A stretch of DNA of 64,000 nt from contig NZ_CP099490.1 of NCBI RefSeq assembly GCF_023923205.1, positions 2,852,001-2,916,000 of the forward strand. The letters are read 5' to 3'. Below, in pieces: positions 24,892 to 34,210 of the stretch (positions within the stretch are counted from its first letter, which is position 1; each line of letters begins with the position of its first letter). Both the position numbers and the translations under genes were made by a program. The notes under the pieces were generated by a model. It was not told the DNA's origin. It saw only the letters and a list, made by a program, of their open reading frames with translations, and did no database searches. This DNA comes from Ornithinimicrobium cryptoxanthini. GTDB taxonomy: Bacteria > Actinomycetota > Actinomycetes > Actinomycetales > Dermatophilaceae.

Positions 24892-25791
24892 TCAGCGGAT
24901 CCAGCTCATCAGCCCCCGCACCCGTCGGCCGACCTGGTCGATCTGGTGGGTTGCGCGCGCCACGGCACGCCGGCTCGACAGCTCGGCGGCCTCCCGGTCG
25001 GCGACCTGCTCGGTGCCGAAGCCGAGCACCCACGCGGCGTCGATGCGCTCCTTGAGCTCGTGCAGCGTGACCAGGTAGGCGACCTCCTCGGCGGTCCCCC
25101 GCGCCACCAGGGTGTCGAACCCGTCCTGCACCAGGTGCTGCACGGCCTCGTGGACTGCCGTGTCGGCATACCGGCTCGCCTCGGTCAGCTCCTCGGCGGA
25201 GGTGACCAGTGCGCCGGACCGCAGGGCGCCCAGGGCCTGGCTGTATGCCGTGAGCACGGGCCAGGCGACCCCGCTCGGGTCGGCCTCGACCGCGACCAGG
25301 CAGGGGACGCCGCGGCCGTCGAGGTATTCACCGCGCAGCCGTTCCGGTCCCCCGATCGCCTGCAGGACCACCAGGTCCACTCCGGGCGGCACGGTCAGGC
25401 CGTCGCGGTGCACCGGCTCGCCGCCGGTGACCAGCACCAGGTCGCCCGGCTCGAGGCCTGCGTCCAGGAGGGTGGGCACGCCGGCCAGATCGTGAGAGTC
25501 GTCGGTGGGCAGCACGACGATGTCCGCCTGGGTGACTGCGGCCGCCGCCTCGACGACGAGCAGCCCCTCGACCTCGGCGCGTGCCGCGGCCCGACTGTCC
25601 GCGGGCACGCCGATGCGCACGTCAACTCCGCTGTCGCGCAGGTTGAGGGCGTGGCCGGAGGCGATCGGTCCGAAGCCGAGCACCGCCACCTGCCGGTCCT
25701 GCAGGAGGCTCAGGTCGGCCGAGTTTGGGTCGAGCAACTTCGCCTGCCGGTCGGTGGGCCCCTCGCTCGTGGCGTGCGATCCCTGGCTCAC
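24892..25791 (-). CDS. Ketol-acid-reductoisomerase-like protein with altered active site
   Basis: 299 residues from a GTG at 25791 (AGGAGGG upstream), overlapping the phosphatase stop. The N-terminal half keeps the NADP-binding fold of IlvC (VAVLGFGPIASGHALNLRDSG), the middle RGEYLDGRGVPCLVAVEADPSG and the C-terminal TLHELKERIDAAW also align with IlvC. In true KARI the motif ETDLFGE holds the two metal-binding acids; here the aligned stretch reads EASRYAD, losing the Asp and shortening the Glu. It is therefore probably not a working KARI; a ligand sensor or a different reductase is possible. Confidence 0.7.
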   Translation of the reverse strand: MSQGSHATSEGPTDRQAKLLDPNSADLSLLQDRQVAVLGFGPIASGHALNLRDSGVDVRIGVPADSRAAARAEVEGLLVVEAAAAVTQADIVVLPTDDSHDLAGVPTLLDAGLEPGDLVLVTGGEPVHRDGLTVPPGVDLVVLQAIGGPERLRGEYLDGRGVPCLVAVEADPSGVAWPVLTAYSQALGALRSGALVTSAEELTEASRYADTAVHEAVQHLVQDGFDTLVARGTAEEVAYLVTLHELKERIDAAWVLGFGTEQVADREAAELSSRRAVARATHQIDQVGRRVRGLMSWIR

Positions 25792-26321
25792 GCCCCCTCC
25801 TGCCGCCACCGGTGCACGCCGACCAGCCTGGCGGACTCCGCGTCCAGGTCGGCCCAGGGCCCGTCCCACTCCAGCACGGCGCCAACCCCTGTGGGCATTC
25901 CCTCGCGCAGGGTCGCCAGCGAGCTGGCGTCAGAGTCTGACTCGTCGGCGAGTCCGACTGCCAGAGAAGGGATCCCGGGAGCGTGCCCGACCACCATCAC
26001 GGTGCGCACGTCCTCCGGCGCCTCGCGCACGACCTCGAGGATCTCGTCGGGATAGGCGTTGTAGATCCGGCGGTCGCTCCACACCTCGACGTCGCGCAGC
26101 TGGCCGCCCTCGGCCATCTGTTGCCAGGTCTGTTGCGCGCGGGTGGCGGTGGAGCAGAGCACCAGGTGGGGCACCAACCCGTGCTCGACGATCCACGCTC
26201 CCCCTGCGCGGGCGTCACCCTCGCCCCGTGGGAGGAGCTCGCGGTCATGGTCGACCTTGCCGGGCACCTGCTCGGTCTTCGCGTGCCGCACCAGGATGAG
26301 GGTTCGGGTCCCAGTGTTCAT
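25788..26321 (-). CDS. SixA-like histidine phosphatase
   Basis: 177 residues from the ATG at 26321, which overlaps the upstream stop (TGATG). LILVRHAKTE is the RHG-type catalytic motif, STATRAQQTW the second arginine, and VVGHAPGIPSL the second histidine. Small enzymes of this type dephosphorylate phosphohistidine proteins or small phosphates. Middle gene of a three-gene operon. Confidence 0.86.
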   Translation of the reverse strand: MNTGTRTLILVRHAKTEQVPGKVDHDRELLPRGEGDARAGGAWIVEHGLVPHLVLCSTATRAQQTWQQMAEGGQLRDVEVWSDRRIYNAYPDEILEVVREAPEDVRTVMVVGHAPGIPSLAVGLADESDSDASSLATLREGMPTGVGAVLEWDGPWADLDAESARLVGVHRWRQEGA

Positions 26322-27247
26322 CACCGCTCCTGACCTGTGGCGACGACGTGGTCGATGTGTCCGCTGCGGACCAAGGTCCTGATCTGCTCGGCGGCATAGG
26401 CCGCACCCCGCGGGGGGAAGGCGGTGCTGCTGCCGCCGCGGTGCGGCGTGATCAGGACGCCCGGTGTGCTCCACAGTGGGTGCCCCTCCGGCAGCGGCTC
26501 GGGGTCGGTGACGTCGAGGGCCGCGCGCAACCGCCCCGACGCGCACTGAGCCTGCAGCGCGTCCGTGTCGACCAGAGCACCGCGCCCCACGTTGACGACC
26601 AGGGCGTCGTCGGGCAGCAACCGGAGCTGCGGAGCGCTGAGCAGCCCTCGTGTGCTCGGCAGCAGCGGCACCGCCAGGACGATGATGTCGCAGTCCGGGA
26701 GGAGCACTGACAGGTCGTCGACGGGGTGGACCCTGTCGACATACTCATCGCCGTCGCGGGCCTGGCTGGCCACGGCGGTGACGGCGGCCTCGCAGGCCAG
26801 CAGACGAGCGGCCAGGGCCCGGCCGATCCCGCCATAGCCGACGATCAGCACCCGTGAGTCGGCGAGGGAGCGCGTGACCTGCTGCTTCCCCCAGTGCCCG
26901 GCGTCCTGCGCACGCACGGAGGCGGGGATGTCGCGCTGGGCGGCGAGCATCAGGGTCAGGGCCATCTCGGAGGTGGCCGAGTCGTGCACGCCGACGGCGT
27001 TGGCCAGGGGGACCCCTGGCGGCAGGTGAGGCGTGACGTGTTCATAGCCAGCAGTCAGGGTGATCACACCGCGCAGCGAGCCCAGCTCATCGAGGCGCTT
27101 GACGCGAGGTGCGTTGAACTGCGGGACCACGACGAGCTCGAGGTCATCCCGCGGTGGCGCCTCTCGCATGTCCCAGGTGACGACCTCGGCGCCCTCGATG
27201 GGCTCCATGAGGTCTGCCAGGAAGCTCGGCACGCTGATGACAGGCAC
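26321..27247 (-). CDS. D-isomer-specific 2-hydroxyacid dehydrogenase
   Basis: 308 residues from a GTG with TAGCGT 6 nt upstream. NAD-binding motif VLIVGYGGIGRALAARLL, the catalytic arginine in NVGRGALVD, and the catalytic histidine in LITPHRGGSS are present. The family includes phosphoglycerate, glyoxylate and hydroxyisocaproate dehydrogenases; the substrate is undetermined. First gene of an operon with a phosphatase and a KARI-like protein, followed by ilvE, hinting at 2-oxo/2-hydroxy acid chemistry. Confidence 0.85.
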   Translation of the reverse strand: MPVISVPSFLADLMEPIEGAEVVTWDMREAPPRDDLELVVVPQFNAPRVKRLDELGSLRGVITLTAGYEHVTPHLPPGVPLANAVGVHDSATSEMALTLMLAAQRDIPASVRAQDAGHWGKQQVTRSLADSRVLIVGYGGIGRALAARLLACEAAVTAVASQARDGDEYVDRVHPVDDLSVLLPDCDIIVLAVPLLPSTRGLLSAPQLRLLPDDALVVNVGRGALVDTDALQAQCASGRLRAALDVTDPEPLPEGHPLWSTPGVLITPHRGGSSTAFPPRGAAYAAEQIRTLVRSGHIDHVVATGQER

Positions 27248-27253
27248 GAACCC

Positions 27254-27259
27254 ACGCTA
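27254..27259 (-). promoter_or_regulatory. -10 element (TAGCGT), leaderless, hydroxyacid dehydrogenase operon
   Basis: TAGCGT on the minus strand lies 6 nt before the GTG at 27247. Confidence 0.55.
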
Positions 27260-27359
27260 ACCGACGGGTCGGGGTCGCGCGTGCGGTCCGTGGGGCAGGC
27301 TCATCCCCGGCCTCGCCGCGCACTCGCGCTCACCGGCCTGCCCGTGACAGGCTGCCACC

Positions 27360-28613
27360 ATGGCGACCGTGACCCGCCGACCTCCCACCGTCCTGCTGGC
27401 AGCCATCGCCGTGGGGTCGATGGTCGGCGCGTGCAGCAGCGATGTCGACCGGACTCCCGCGACTCCTGCGGCGGCCACCGCCGGTGAGACCCCGACAAGG
27501 GGCACCATGACCAACGATGGCTCGCAGACGGACACTCCTGACCAGACGCCGACGACGGCGGAAGCGGTCCAGGTGGTCGCCACCGGCTTCGAGGTGCCGT
27601 GGGGGCTGGTCGCCCTCGACGACGGGAGCCTGCTGGTCGGTGAGCGTGACACCGCCGAGGTCTTCCACGTCGTGCCGGGAGCCGACCCTGAGCGCGTCAC
27701 CATCGTGCCCGGGGTCAGCCCTGGAGGTGAGGGGGGTCTGCTCGGCCTGGCGGTGCCGGCGGACTCGTCCTGGCACGAGGGTGAGCCGGGTGAGTTCTTC
27801 GCCTATGCCACGACCGACACCGACAACCGCGTGCTGCGCGTGGAGCCGGGCGTGGTCACCGGGGACGGCCGGGAGGAACCCTCGGTGGAGGTCGTCCTCG
27901 AGGGCATCCCCAAGGCGGGCAACCACAACGGCGGGCGCATCGAGTTCGGCCCGGACGGCCATCTCTATGTCACCACTGGCGACGCCTCCGACGGCGCCCA
28001 GGCCCAGGACGGCCAGTCGCTCGCCGGCAAGATCCTGCGGATCACGCCTAGCGGGGAGCCCGCGCCGGACAACCCTGACCCCTCCTCACCGATCTGGTCG
28101 CTGGGGCACCGCAACGTGCAGGGGCTGGACTGGGACCAGGCAGGGCGGCTGTGGGCCAGCGAGTTCGGGCAGAACGCTCTCGACGAGCTCAACCTGATCC
28201 ATCCCGGCGACAACTTCGGCTGGCCGCAGTTCGAGGGCCCGGGCGGGGAGCCCGCCTTCAGCGACCCGGTCATCAGCTGGCCGACCTCCGAGGCCTCACC
28301 GTCCGGGCTCGCGGTCGGCCGGGACGGCAGTGTGTATGTCGCGGCGCTGCGTGGTCAGTCGCTCTGGCGGGTGCCGGTGCAGGACCGCGGCACCGGCACG
28401 GACCGGGCGTCGGTGACGGTGGGCGAGCCGGAGCGTTTGCTCGAGGGTGAGTTTGGCCGGCTGCGCAGCGTGGTCAGCGGCGTCGACGGGAAGCTGTGGG
28501 TGCTGACCAGCAACACCTTCCGCGGCGACCCGGCCGAGGAGGACGACCGGCTGCTGCTGATCCCGGATCCCGCTGCCCTGGCCCCCTCGACACAGGTCGC
28601 CCCCGCCGGCTGA
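27360..28613 (+). CDS. Lipoprotein PQQ-type glucose/sorbosone dehydrogenase
   Basis: 417 residues. The N-terminus is a lipoprotein signal (hydrophobic LLAAIAVGSMVGAC with lipobox VGAC). A Thr/Pro-rich linker precedes a six-bladed propeller of the soluble aldose sugar dehydrogenase family: VPWGLVALDDGSLLVGER, GGEGGLLGLAV, NHNGGRIEFGPDGHLYVTTGD, GHRNVQGLDWD and WASEFGQNALDELN are typical. Such enzymes oxidise sugars outside the membrane using PQQ. A PQQ biosynthesis cluster is not in the window. Confidence 0.88.
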   Translation: MATVTRRPPTVLLAAIAVGSMVGACSSDVDRTPATPAAATAGETPTRGTMTNDGSQTDTPDQTPTTAEAVQVVATGFEVPWGLVALDDGSLLVGERDTAEVFHVVPGADPERVTIVPGVSPGGEGGLLGLAVPADSSWHEGEPGEFFAYATTDTDNRVLRVEPGVVTGDGREEPSVEVVLEGIPKAGNHNGGRIEFGPDGHLYVTTGDASDGAQAQDGQSLAGKILRITPSGEPAPDNPDPSSPIWSLGHRNVQGLDWDQAGRLWASEFGQNALDELNLIHPGDNFGWPQFEGPGGEPAFSDPVISWPTSEASPSGLAVGRDGSVYVAALRGQSLWRVPVQDRGTGTDRASVTVGEPERLLEGEFGRLRSVVSGVDGKLWVLTSNTFRGDPAEEDDRLLLIPDPAALAPSTQVAPAG

Positions 28614-28693
28614 GGTGCCACCGCCTGCGCGGCGTAGGTTGGTGGTGCCTGAGTGGACCCCACCGGGTCCCCTGACCCCGAGGGAGTATGCCG

Positions 28694-29890
28694 ATGCCCG
28701 CCCCTGGTGCCCAGCCCACCCCGGATGCCCTGCCAAGTCCTGGTGTCCTTCTCACCGACGAGTTGCTCGGGCGGATCCGCGACCGCGCCGCCCAGGTCGA
28801 CCGCGACAACGGCTTCCCGCACGAGGACCTGGCCGACCTTGCCGAGGTCGGCTATCTGCGGGCGATGGTGCCGACCGAGTTCGGCGGCCTGGGGCTGACG
28901 CTTGAGCAGCTGACCCGCGAGCAGATGCGGCTGGCCGGTGCCGCACCTGCGACGGCGCTCTCGATCAATATGCACCACGTGTGGATGGGGGTCGCCCGGG
29001 TGGTGCACGCGACCGGCGACGAGTCGATGGACTGGGTGTTCGCCGACGCGGCGGCCGGAGAGGTGTTCGGCTTCGGGATCTCCGAGGCCGGCAACGACCT
29101 GGTGCTCTTCGGCTCCCGCACCGAGGCCCGTCCCGACGGCTCAGGCGGCTTCAGCTTCCACGGCACCAAGATCTTCACCTCCCTGGCACCGGCCTGGACG
29201 CGGCTGGGCACCTTTGGCACGGACAGCACCGGTGAGGAGCCGATGTCTGTCTTTGGCTTCATCACCCGCGACGGTGGTGGCTTCGAGATCAAGGACGACT
29301 GGGACACCATGGGCATGCGCGGCAGCCAGTCCCGCACGACCATCCTCTCCGGGGCGCATGCCCCGGCGGACCGGGTGGTCCGTCGGATCCCGCCGGGGCC
29401 GACGGCCGACCCGTTCGTCTTCGGGATCTTCGCCAGCTTCGAGCTGCTCCTGGCCTCGGTCTACACCGGCATCGCCCAGCGAGCCCTGGACCTCGCCGTC
29501 GCGACCGTCCAGAAGCGCACCTCGATGAAGAACAAGGGTGCGCCGTATGCCCATGACCCAGACATCCGGTGGCGCCTGGCCGACGCGGCGATCGAGCTGG
29601 ACGCCATTCACCCGCAGATCGCCGCGCTGGCCCACGACGTCGACGCCGGGGTGGACCGCGGCGCGATGTGGATGCCGCAGCTGTCGGCCGTGAAGTCCCG
29701 TGCGACCGAGACCGCACTGTCGGTGGTGACGAAGGCCATCCGGGCCAGTGGCGGGTCCTCCTACTTCACCGGCAACGAGCTGTCGCGGCTCTATCGTGAC
29801 GTGCTGGCCGGGATCTTCCACCCCAGCGACGACGAGTCGGTGCACGGCGCCTGGGCGAACGCGCTCCTCGGACCGGTCCCTGAGTCATGA
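28694..29890 (+). CDS. Acyl-CoA dehydrogenase (second copy)
   Basis: 398 residues from the ATG at 28694, 8 nt after GAGGGA; the ATG at 28688 is too close to that site. PTEFGGLGLTLEQLTREQ, GFGISEAGNDLV, TKIFTSLAP, GMRGSQSRT and the C-terminal ASGGSSYFTGNELSRLYRDV fit the family, in its more divergent branch used for non-standard acyl groups. The usual catalytic-base Glu is not obvious, so it may be a related flavoprotein. The stop codon runs into repeat array B. Confidence 0.82.
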   Translation: MPAPGAQPTPDALPSPGVLLTDELLGRIRDRAAQVDRDNGFPHEDLADLAEVGYLRAMVPTEFGGLGLTLEQLTREQMRLAGAAPATALSINMHHVWMGVARVVHATGDESMDWVFADAAAGEVFGFGISEAGNDLVLFGSRTEARPDGSGGFSFHGTKIFTSLAPAWTRLGTFGTDSTGEEPMSVFGFITRDGGGFEIKDDWDTMGMRGSQSRTTILSGAHAPADRVVRRIPPGPTADPFVFGIFASFELLLASVYTGIAQRALDLAVATVQKRTSMKNKGAPYAHDPDIRWRLADAAIELDAIHPQIAALAHDVDAGVDRGAMWMPQLSAVKSRATETALSVVTKAIRASGGSSYFTGNELSRLYRDVLAGIFHPSDDESVHGAWANALLGPVPES

Positions 29891-29974
29891 CAAATTTGAT
29901 AGCGGTTTCGTAGGCCCGACCCGCATTTTGATAGCGGTTTCGTAGGCGCGATCCGCATTTTGATAGCGGTTTTT
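29891..29974 (-). repeat. 32-bp repeat array B (3 units)
   Basis: Read on the minus strand, three units start at 29974, 29942 and 29910. Each has AAACCGCTATCAAA followed by a tail such as TGCGGGTCGGGCCTA; the third decays into the upstream gene's stop codon. The identical hexamer GCTATC in all three indicates recent tandem duplication. Confidence 0.8.
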
Positions 29975-30014
29975 GTGGGCTGCCCACGGCCCTGACTCAG
30001 TTTTTTGGCGCAGC

Positions 30015-30623
30015 TCAGCGTCCGCCGGTGGTGACTGCCTCGAGATCCGGGTCGCACTCATCGACAGCGGCCTCGTCGCAGAGCACGACACTCATCATCT
30101 CGACGGCGCTGCCCGCGTCGGACTCGACGCGCAGCCCGGTCGCGGTCCCGACCGTCTGTCCCTCCACCAACGCCAACTCCAGCACGACATAGGACACCTC
30201 CGTGTCGTCCGGGGCGTTGCCTGTCTCGTCGAAGTCTGCGCACCGCCCGTGGATCTGCCCGTCCGCCCGGCCCGGCAGATCAGTGCCCAACGGTCCTTCC
30301 CCGGACCCGAAACGGTCTTCGGTGACAGGCTGGGTGACCACGACAAAGTCGACGATCTCGATCCCCCGGACCTCTTCGAACTCCACGCCCGAGACCTCGG
30401 CCGGGTCGTCACCCTCGACGCACCACAGGGCGGTCCCGATCTGCACGCTCTCGCCGTCCCCGAGGCTCATCCCGCCGCCCCAGCCGCCGTCCGCCGCCAA
30501 CGCCGTGATGCCGGACGAGCCGCACCCCACCAGCGCCAGCGACAGAACAGCCGCGCCGGCAAGGGTCGTGGCGGTGTCAAAACCGCTACGAAAACGTGGG
30601 TGCGACCAACAAAACCTGGACAA
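30015..30623 (-). CDS. Small putative lipoprotein bracketed by repeat arrays
   Basis: Up to 202 residues. A hydrophobic segment AAVLSLALVGCGSSG with lipobox LVGC marks a lipoprotein; the rest is an acidic extracellular domain with four cysteines and no family I recognise. No ATG or GTG exists upstream of the signal sequence except a TTG at 30623, which lies inside repeat array C, so the first 16 residues (SRFCWSHPRFRSGFD) are repeat-encoded. The real start may have been overwritten by the array. It lies between arrays B and C and is followed by a weak GTGGGC-T-GCCCAC hairpin. Confidence 0.55.
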   Translation of the reverse strand: MSRFCWSHPRFRSGFDTATTLAGAAVLSLALVGCGSSGITALAADGGWGGGMSLGDGESVQIGTALWCVEGDDPAEVSGVEFEEVRGIEIVDFVVVTQPVTEDRFGSGEGPLGTDLPGRADGQIHGRCADFDETGNAPDDTEVSYVVLELALVEGQTVGTATGLRVESDAGSAVEMMSVVLCDEAAVDECDPDLEAVTTGGR

Positions 30624-30641
30624 AATTAGGTGAGTTTTCGC
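30578..30641 (+). repeat. 32-bp repeat array C (2 units)
   Basis: Plus-strand units start at 30578 and 30610: CAAAACC-GCTACG-AAAA-CGTGGGTGCGACCAA and CAAAACC-TGGACA-AAAT with a degenerate tail. The second unit covers the last codons and stop of gatB (30626) and the first codon of the lipoprotein frame. Confidence 0.75.
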
Positions 30642-32164
30642 ACAATGAGCTCGCGGGCCTTGGCCGCGTCGGCCTGACCGCGCATCTCCTTCATCACCTG
30701 CCCGATGAGGGCACCGGCAGCCTGGACCTTGCCGTCCCGCACCTTCTGTGCGACATCGGGGTTGGCCTCGATCACCTGGTCCACGGCGGCCTCGAGGGCG
30801 CCGTCGTCCTGGACCAGCTCCAGTCCGAGGGCGTCGGCGACCTGCGTCGGACCACCCTCACCGGCCAGCACGCCCTCCATGACCTGGCGGGCCATCGAGT
30901 CATTGAGCCGCCCGTCGCGCACCAGCCCGTCCAGCTCTGCGATGTGCGCCGTGGTCACGCCGAGCTCGGTCACCGCCGTGCCTGCCTCGTTGGCGCGACG
31001 GGCCAGGTCACCGGTCCACCACTTGCGGGCAGCAGCCGGCGTCGCCCCTGCCGCGACGGTCTCCTCGATGACCTCGACCGCACCGGCGTTGAGCACGTCG
31101 CGCATCTCCAGGTCCGAGAAGCCCCAGTCGCCCTGCAGCCGCTTGCGTCGCTCGGCCGGAGGCTCCGGCAGGGTCGCGCGCAGCTCCTCGACCCGCTCCC
31201 GCGTCGGCGCGACCGGCACCAGGTCCGGCTCGGGGAAGTAGCGGTAGTCGTCAGCATCGGACTTCGGCCGCCCAGACGTGGTGACGCCGGTGTCCTCGTG
31301 CCAGTGCCGGGTCTCCTGCAGGATGCTCTCCCCGGAGTCGAGCACCGCCGCGTGCCGGCACATCTCATAGCGCACGGCCCGCTCGACCGAGCGCAACGAG
31401 TTGACGTTCTTGGTCTCGGTGCGGGTGCCCAGCGGCACGGCCAGCTGCTCCGCCGACGTCGCGTCTTCACCAGCCTTGGGGCGCAGCGAGACGTTAGCGT
31501 CGCAGCGCACGTTGCCCTGCTCCATCTTGACCTCGGACACCGCGAGCGCCTTGAGCAGGTCGCGCAGCGCGGACACATAGGCACGCGCCACCTCGGGCGC
31601 CCGCTCCCCCGCGCCCGTGATCGGCTTGGTGACGATCTCGATCAGTGGGATGCCGGCGCGGTTGAAGTCGACCAGCGAGTAGTCCGCACCGTGGATCCGG
31701 CCCGTGGCACCACCGATGTGCGTCGACTTGCCGGTGTCCTCCTCCATGTGGGCACGCTCGATCTCGACCCGGAAGACGGTCCCGTCATCGAGGTCCACGT
31801 CCAGGTAGCCCTCGAAGGCGATCGGCTCGTCATACTGGCTGGTCTGGAAGTTCTTGGGCATGTCGGGATAGAAGTAGTTCTTGCGCGCGAACCGGCACCA
31901 GTCCGCGATCTGGCAGTTCAGCGCCAGGCCGATGCGGATCGCCGACTCCACCGCAGTCGCATTGACGACCGGCAGCGCACCGGGCAGCCCCAGGCACACC
32001 GGGCAGGTCTGGCTGTTGGGCTCGGCCCCGAAGCCGGTGGCGCACCCGCAGAACATCTTGGTCGCGGTGTTCAGCTCGACGTGGACCTCCAGGCCCAGGA
32101 CCGGGTCATACCTGGTCAGGAGCTCGTCATAGTCGACGACAGCATCGACGGTGTGGGTGCTCAT
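30626..32164 (-). CDS. gatB: Aspartyl/glutamyl-tRNA amidotransferase subunit B
   Basis: 512 residues. Kinase-like half starts [20 protein letters not shown], with [11 protein letters not shown] and the ATP/tRNA region [13 protein letters not shown]; the C-terminal helical and YqeY-like tail ends RELIVRKL. With GatA and GatC it amidates Glu-tRNA(Gln) and, where needed, Asp-tRNA(Asn). ATG at 32164 overlaps the gatA stop (ATGA). Its 3' end lies inside repeat array C. Confidence 0.96.
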   Translation of the reverse strand: MSTHTVDAVVDYDELLTRYDPVLGLEVHVELNTATKMFCGCATGFGAEPNSQTCPVCLGLPGALPVVNATAVESAIRIGLALNCQIADWCRFARKNYFYPDMPKNFQTSQYDEPIAFEGYLDVDLDDGTVFRVEIERAHMEEDTGKSTHIGGATGRIHGADYSLVDFNRAGIPLIEIVTKPITGAGERAPEVARAYVSALRDLLKALAVSEVKMEQGNVRCDANVSLRPKAGEDATSAEQLAVPLGTRTETKNVNSLRSVERAVRYEMCRHAAVLDSGESILQETRHWHEDTGVTTSGRPKSDADDYRYFPEPDLVPVAPTRERVEELRATLPEPPAERRKRLQGDWGFSDLEMRDVLNAGAVEVIEETVAAGATPAAARKWWTGDLARRANEAGTAVTELGVTTAHIAELDGLVRDGRLNDSMARQVMEGVLAGEGGPTQVADALGLELVQDDGALEAAVDQVIEANPDVAQKVRDGKVQAAGALIGQVMKEMRGQADAAKARELIVRKLT

Positions 32165-33732
32165 CGCGCCTCCTCGCTCGTGGCCGGCCCGGTGCGATTT
32201 CCGGAGGTGACCCCTGTAGTCACTTCTGGGGCCCGGTCCAGGACGCTGCCCGACCCGCCCCACTGCTGAGCCAGCAAGGCCTCGAGGGCGCCACCCACGG
32301 CATACATCCGCTGGTCCTGGGTCGCCGGGGCGAGGATCTGTATGCCGACGGGCAGGCCGTCCTCGTCCGTCACGCCGCTGGGCAGGGACAGTCCGGGGAT
32401 CCCGGCGAGGTTGGCGGGGATGGTGGCGATGTCGTTGAGGTACATCGCCATCGGGTCCTCCAGCTTGTCCCCTATCCGGAACGCCGTGGTCGGCGCCGTG
32501 GGGCTGATCAGCACGTCAGCCTGCTCGAACGCCGCCTCGAAGTCGCGCGCGATCAGCGTGCGGACCTTCTGCGCCTGGCCGTAGTAGGCGTCGTAGTAGC
32601 CCGAGGACAACGCATAGGTGCCCAGGATGATGCGGCGCTTGACCTCGTCGCCGAAGCCGGCGTCGCGACTGGCACCCATGACCTGCTCGGCGCTCGGCGA
32701 CTCCACGCCCTCGGGGCTGACCCGCAGGCCATAACGCATCGCGTCGAAGCGGGCCAGGTTGGAGGAGGCCTCGCTCGGCAGGATCAGGTAGTAGGCAGCC
32801 ATCGCGTAGTCGAAGTGCGGGCAGGAGACCTCGACGATCTCGGCGCCGGCCTGGCGCAGCAGCTCGACCGACTCGTCGAAGCGGGCCTGGACACCGGCCT
32901 GGTAGCCATCACCGGTCAGCTCGGTGACTATGCCGACGCGCAGCCCGGTCAGGTCCCGGTTGGCGGCGGCCTCGACGACGGCCGGGACCGGGGCATCGAT
33001 GCTGGTCGAGTCCATCGGGTCGTGGCCACCGATGACCTCATGCAGCAGCGCGGCGTCGGTGACGGTGCGGGCGCACGGGCCGATCTGGTCCAGGCTCGAG
33101 GCGAGCGCGATGATGCCGTAGCGCGAGACGCCGCCATAGGTCGGCTTGGCCCCGACCGAACCGGTCACGGCCGCCGGTTGGCGGATCGAGCCGCCAGTGT
33201 CGGAGCCGATGGCCAGCGGCGCCAGGAACGCAGCGACCGCCGCCGCGCTGCCACCTCCGGAGCCGCCGGGGATCCGGTCCAGGTCCCACGGGTTGCGGGT
33301 CGGCCCATAGGCGGAGTGCTCGGTGGAGGAGCCCATCGCAAACTCGTCCATGTTGGTCTTGCCGAGGATCGGCAGGCCGGCCTCCTTGAGGCGGGTGACG
33401 ATCGTGGCGTCATAGGGCGGGACCCAGCCCTGGAGCGTCCTGGAGCCGGCCGTGGTCGGGATGCCCTGCGTGCAGGCGATGTCCTTGACCGCGATCGGGA
33501 CCCCGGCGAGGCGGGGCAGGGTCTCTCCAGCCGCGCGACGTGCGTCGACGTCGGCAGCGGTGGCCAGCGCGCCCTCGGCGTCCACCTGCAGGAAGGCGTT
33601 GAGCACCGGGTTGAGCGCGCTGATGCGGTCTAGGTGGGCCTGGGTCAGCTCCACAGAGGTGAAGTCGGCGGCCGCCAGGCCGTCGGCCATCTGCGCGGCG
33701 GTGAGGCGGGTGAGCTCGGTGACTGTCGACAT
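32161..33732 (-). CDS. gatA: Aspartyl/glutamyl-tRNA amidotransferase subunit A
   Basis: 523 residues from the ATG at 33732; a GTG at 33744 overlapping gatC is an alternative. Amidase-signature enzyme: the catalytic lysine in [10 protein letters not shown], and the Ser-cisSer pair in [15 protein letters not shown] with [12 protein letters not shown]. It produces ammonia from glutamine for transfer to tRNA-bound glutamate. Operon order gatC-gatA-gatB is standard. Confidence 0.96.
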   Translation of the reverse strand: MSTVTELTRLTAAQMADGLAAADFTSVELTQAHLDRISALNPVLNAFLQVDAEGALATAADVDARRAAGETLPRLAGVPIAVKDIACTQGIPTTAGSRTLQGWVPPYDATIVTRLKEAGLPILGKTNMDEFAMGSSTEHSAYGPTRNPWDLDRIPGGSGGGSAAAVAAFLAPLAIGSDTGGSIRQPAAVTGSVGAKPTYGGVSRYGIIALASSLDQIGPCARTVTDAALLHEVIGGHDPMDSTSIDAPVPAVVEAAANRDLTGLRVGIVTELTGDGYQAGVQARFDESVELLRQAGAEIVEVSCPHFDYAMAAYYLILPSEASSNLARFDAMRYGLRVSPEGVESPSAEQVMGASRDAGFGDEVKRRIILGTYALSSGYYDAYYGQAQKVRTLIARDFEAAFEQADVLISPTAPTTAFRIGDKLEDPMAMYLNDIATIPANLAGIPGLSLPSGVTDEDGLPVGIQILAPATQDQRMYAVGGALEALLAQQWGGSGSVLDRAPEVTTGVTSGNRTGPATSEEAR

Positions 33733-33740
33733 ACGGGCGC

Positions 33741-34037
33741 TCACTCCTCGTCCAGGATGCGGGGGACGCTGAACCGCTGCTGCGCGGCCTCGGGGGCGCC
33801 GGACAGCGCCTGCTCCGCGGTCAGGCTCGGGCGCACCTCGTCGGCGCGGGTCACGTTGGTCAGCGGCAGGGGGTGGCTCATCGGCGGCACGTCCTGCGCG
33901 GCGACCTCATTGATCTGACCGACCCAGCCGACGATCTGGTCGAGCTGACCGGCCAGCCGGTCGAGCTCCTCATCGGTGAGCTGGATCCGGGCCAGCATGG
34001 CGACGTGCGCGACATCGTCGCGGGACAAAGCGGACAT
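33741..34037 (-). CDS. gatC: Aspartyl/glutamyl-tRNA amidotransferase subunit C
   Basis: 98 residues. [21 protein letters not shown] is the usual N-terminus, and [20 protein letters not shown] is the belt region that wraps GatA. First gene of the operon, with TAGACT 6 nt before the ATG and no Shine-Dalgarno. Confidence 0.95.
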   Translation of the reverse strand: MSALSRDDVAHVAMLARIQLTDEELDRLAGQLDQIVGWVGQINEVAAQDVPPMSHPLPLTNVTRADEVRPSLTAEQALSGAPEAAQQRFSVPRILDEE

Positions 34038-34043
34038 GGGGTC

Positions 34044-34049
34044 AGTCTA
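34044..34049 (-). promoter_or_regulatory. -10 element (TAGACT), leaderless, gatCAB operon
   Basis: TAGACT on the minus strand lies 6 nt before the gatC ATG at 34037. Confidence 0.55.
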
Positions 34050-34095
34050 GGTTCCCAATCCGCGCCTTCCGAACGCGCTGCCCCGCTGAACCTAG
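34047..34095. repeat. Inverted repeat in the gatC promoter region
   Basis: CTAGGTTC (34047-34054) and GAACCTAG (34088-34095) are perfect inverted arms separated by 33 bp and overlap the -10 element. If the transcript is leaderless the repeat is upstream DNA, more like an operator pair than an RNA structure. Confidence 0.35.
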
Positions 34096-34210
34096 GCCTC
34101 CTGTCCGAACCTGAGCACGCTTGTCTGCCCTGTGGGAGCGCTATAACTATCGCACCGCCGTATTATCCGTGCCCAGGTGGGGACGTCGCGGCAGGATGCG
34201 GCCCAGGTAG

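Noticed and set aside
29975-30005. Rho-independent terminator after the lipoprotein gene
   Set aside because: The GTGGGC/GCCCAC stem is only 6 bp and the T-run is on the wrong side for the minus-strand gene.
29891-30641. CRISPR array in the 32-bp repeats
   Set aside because: The conserved part is short and degenerate, units are contiguous with 6-bp variable cores, not 30-bp spacers, and no cas genes are nearby.
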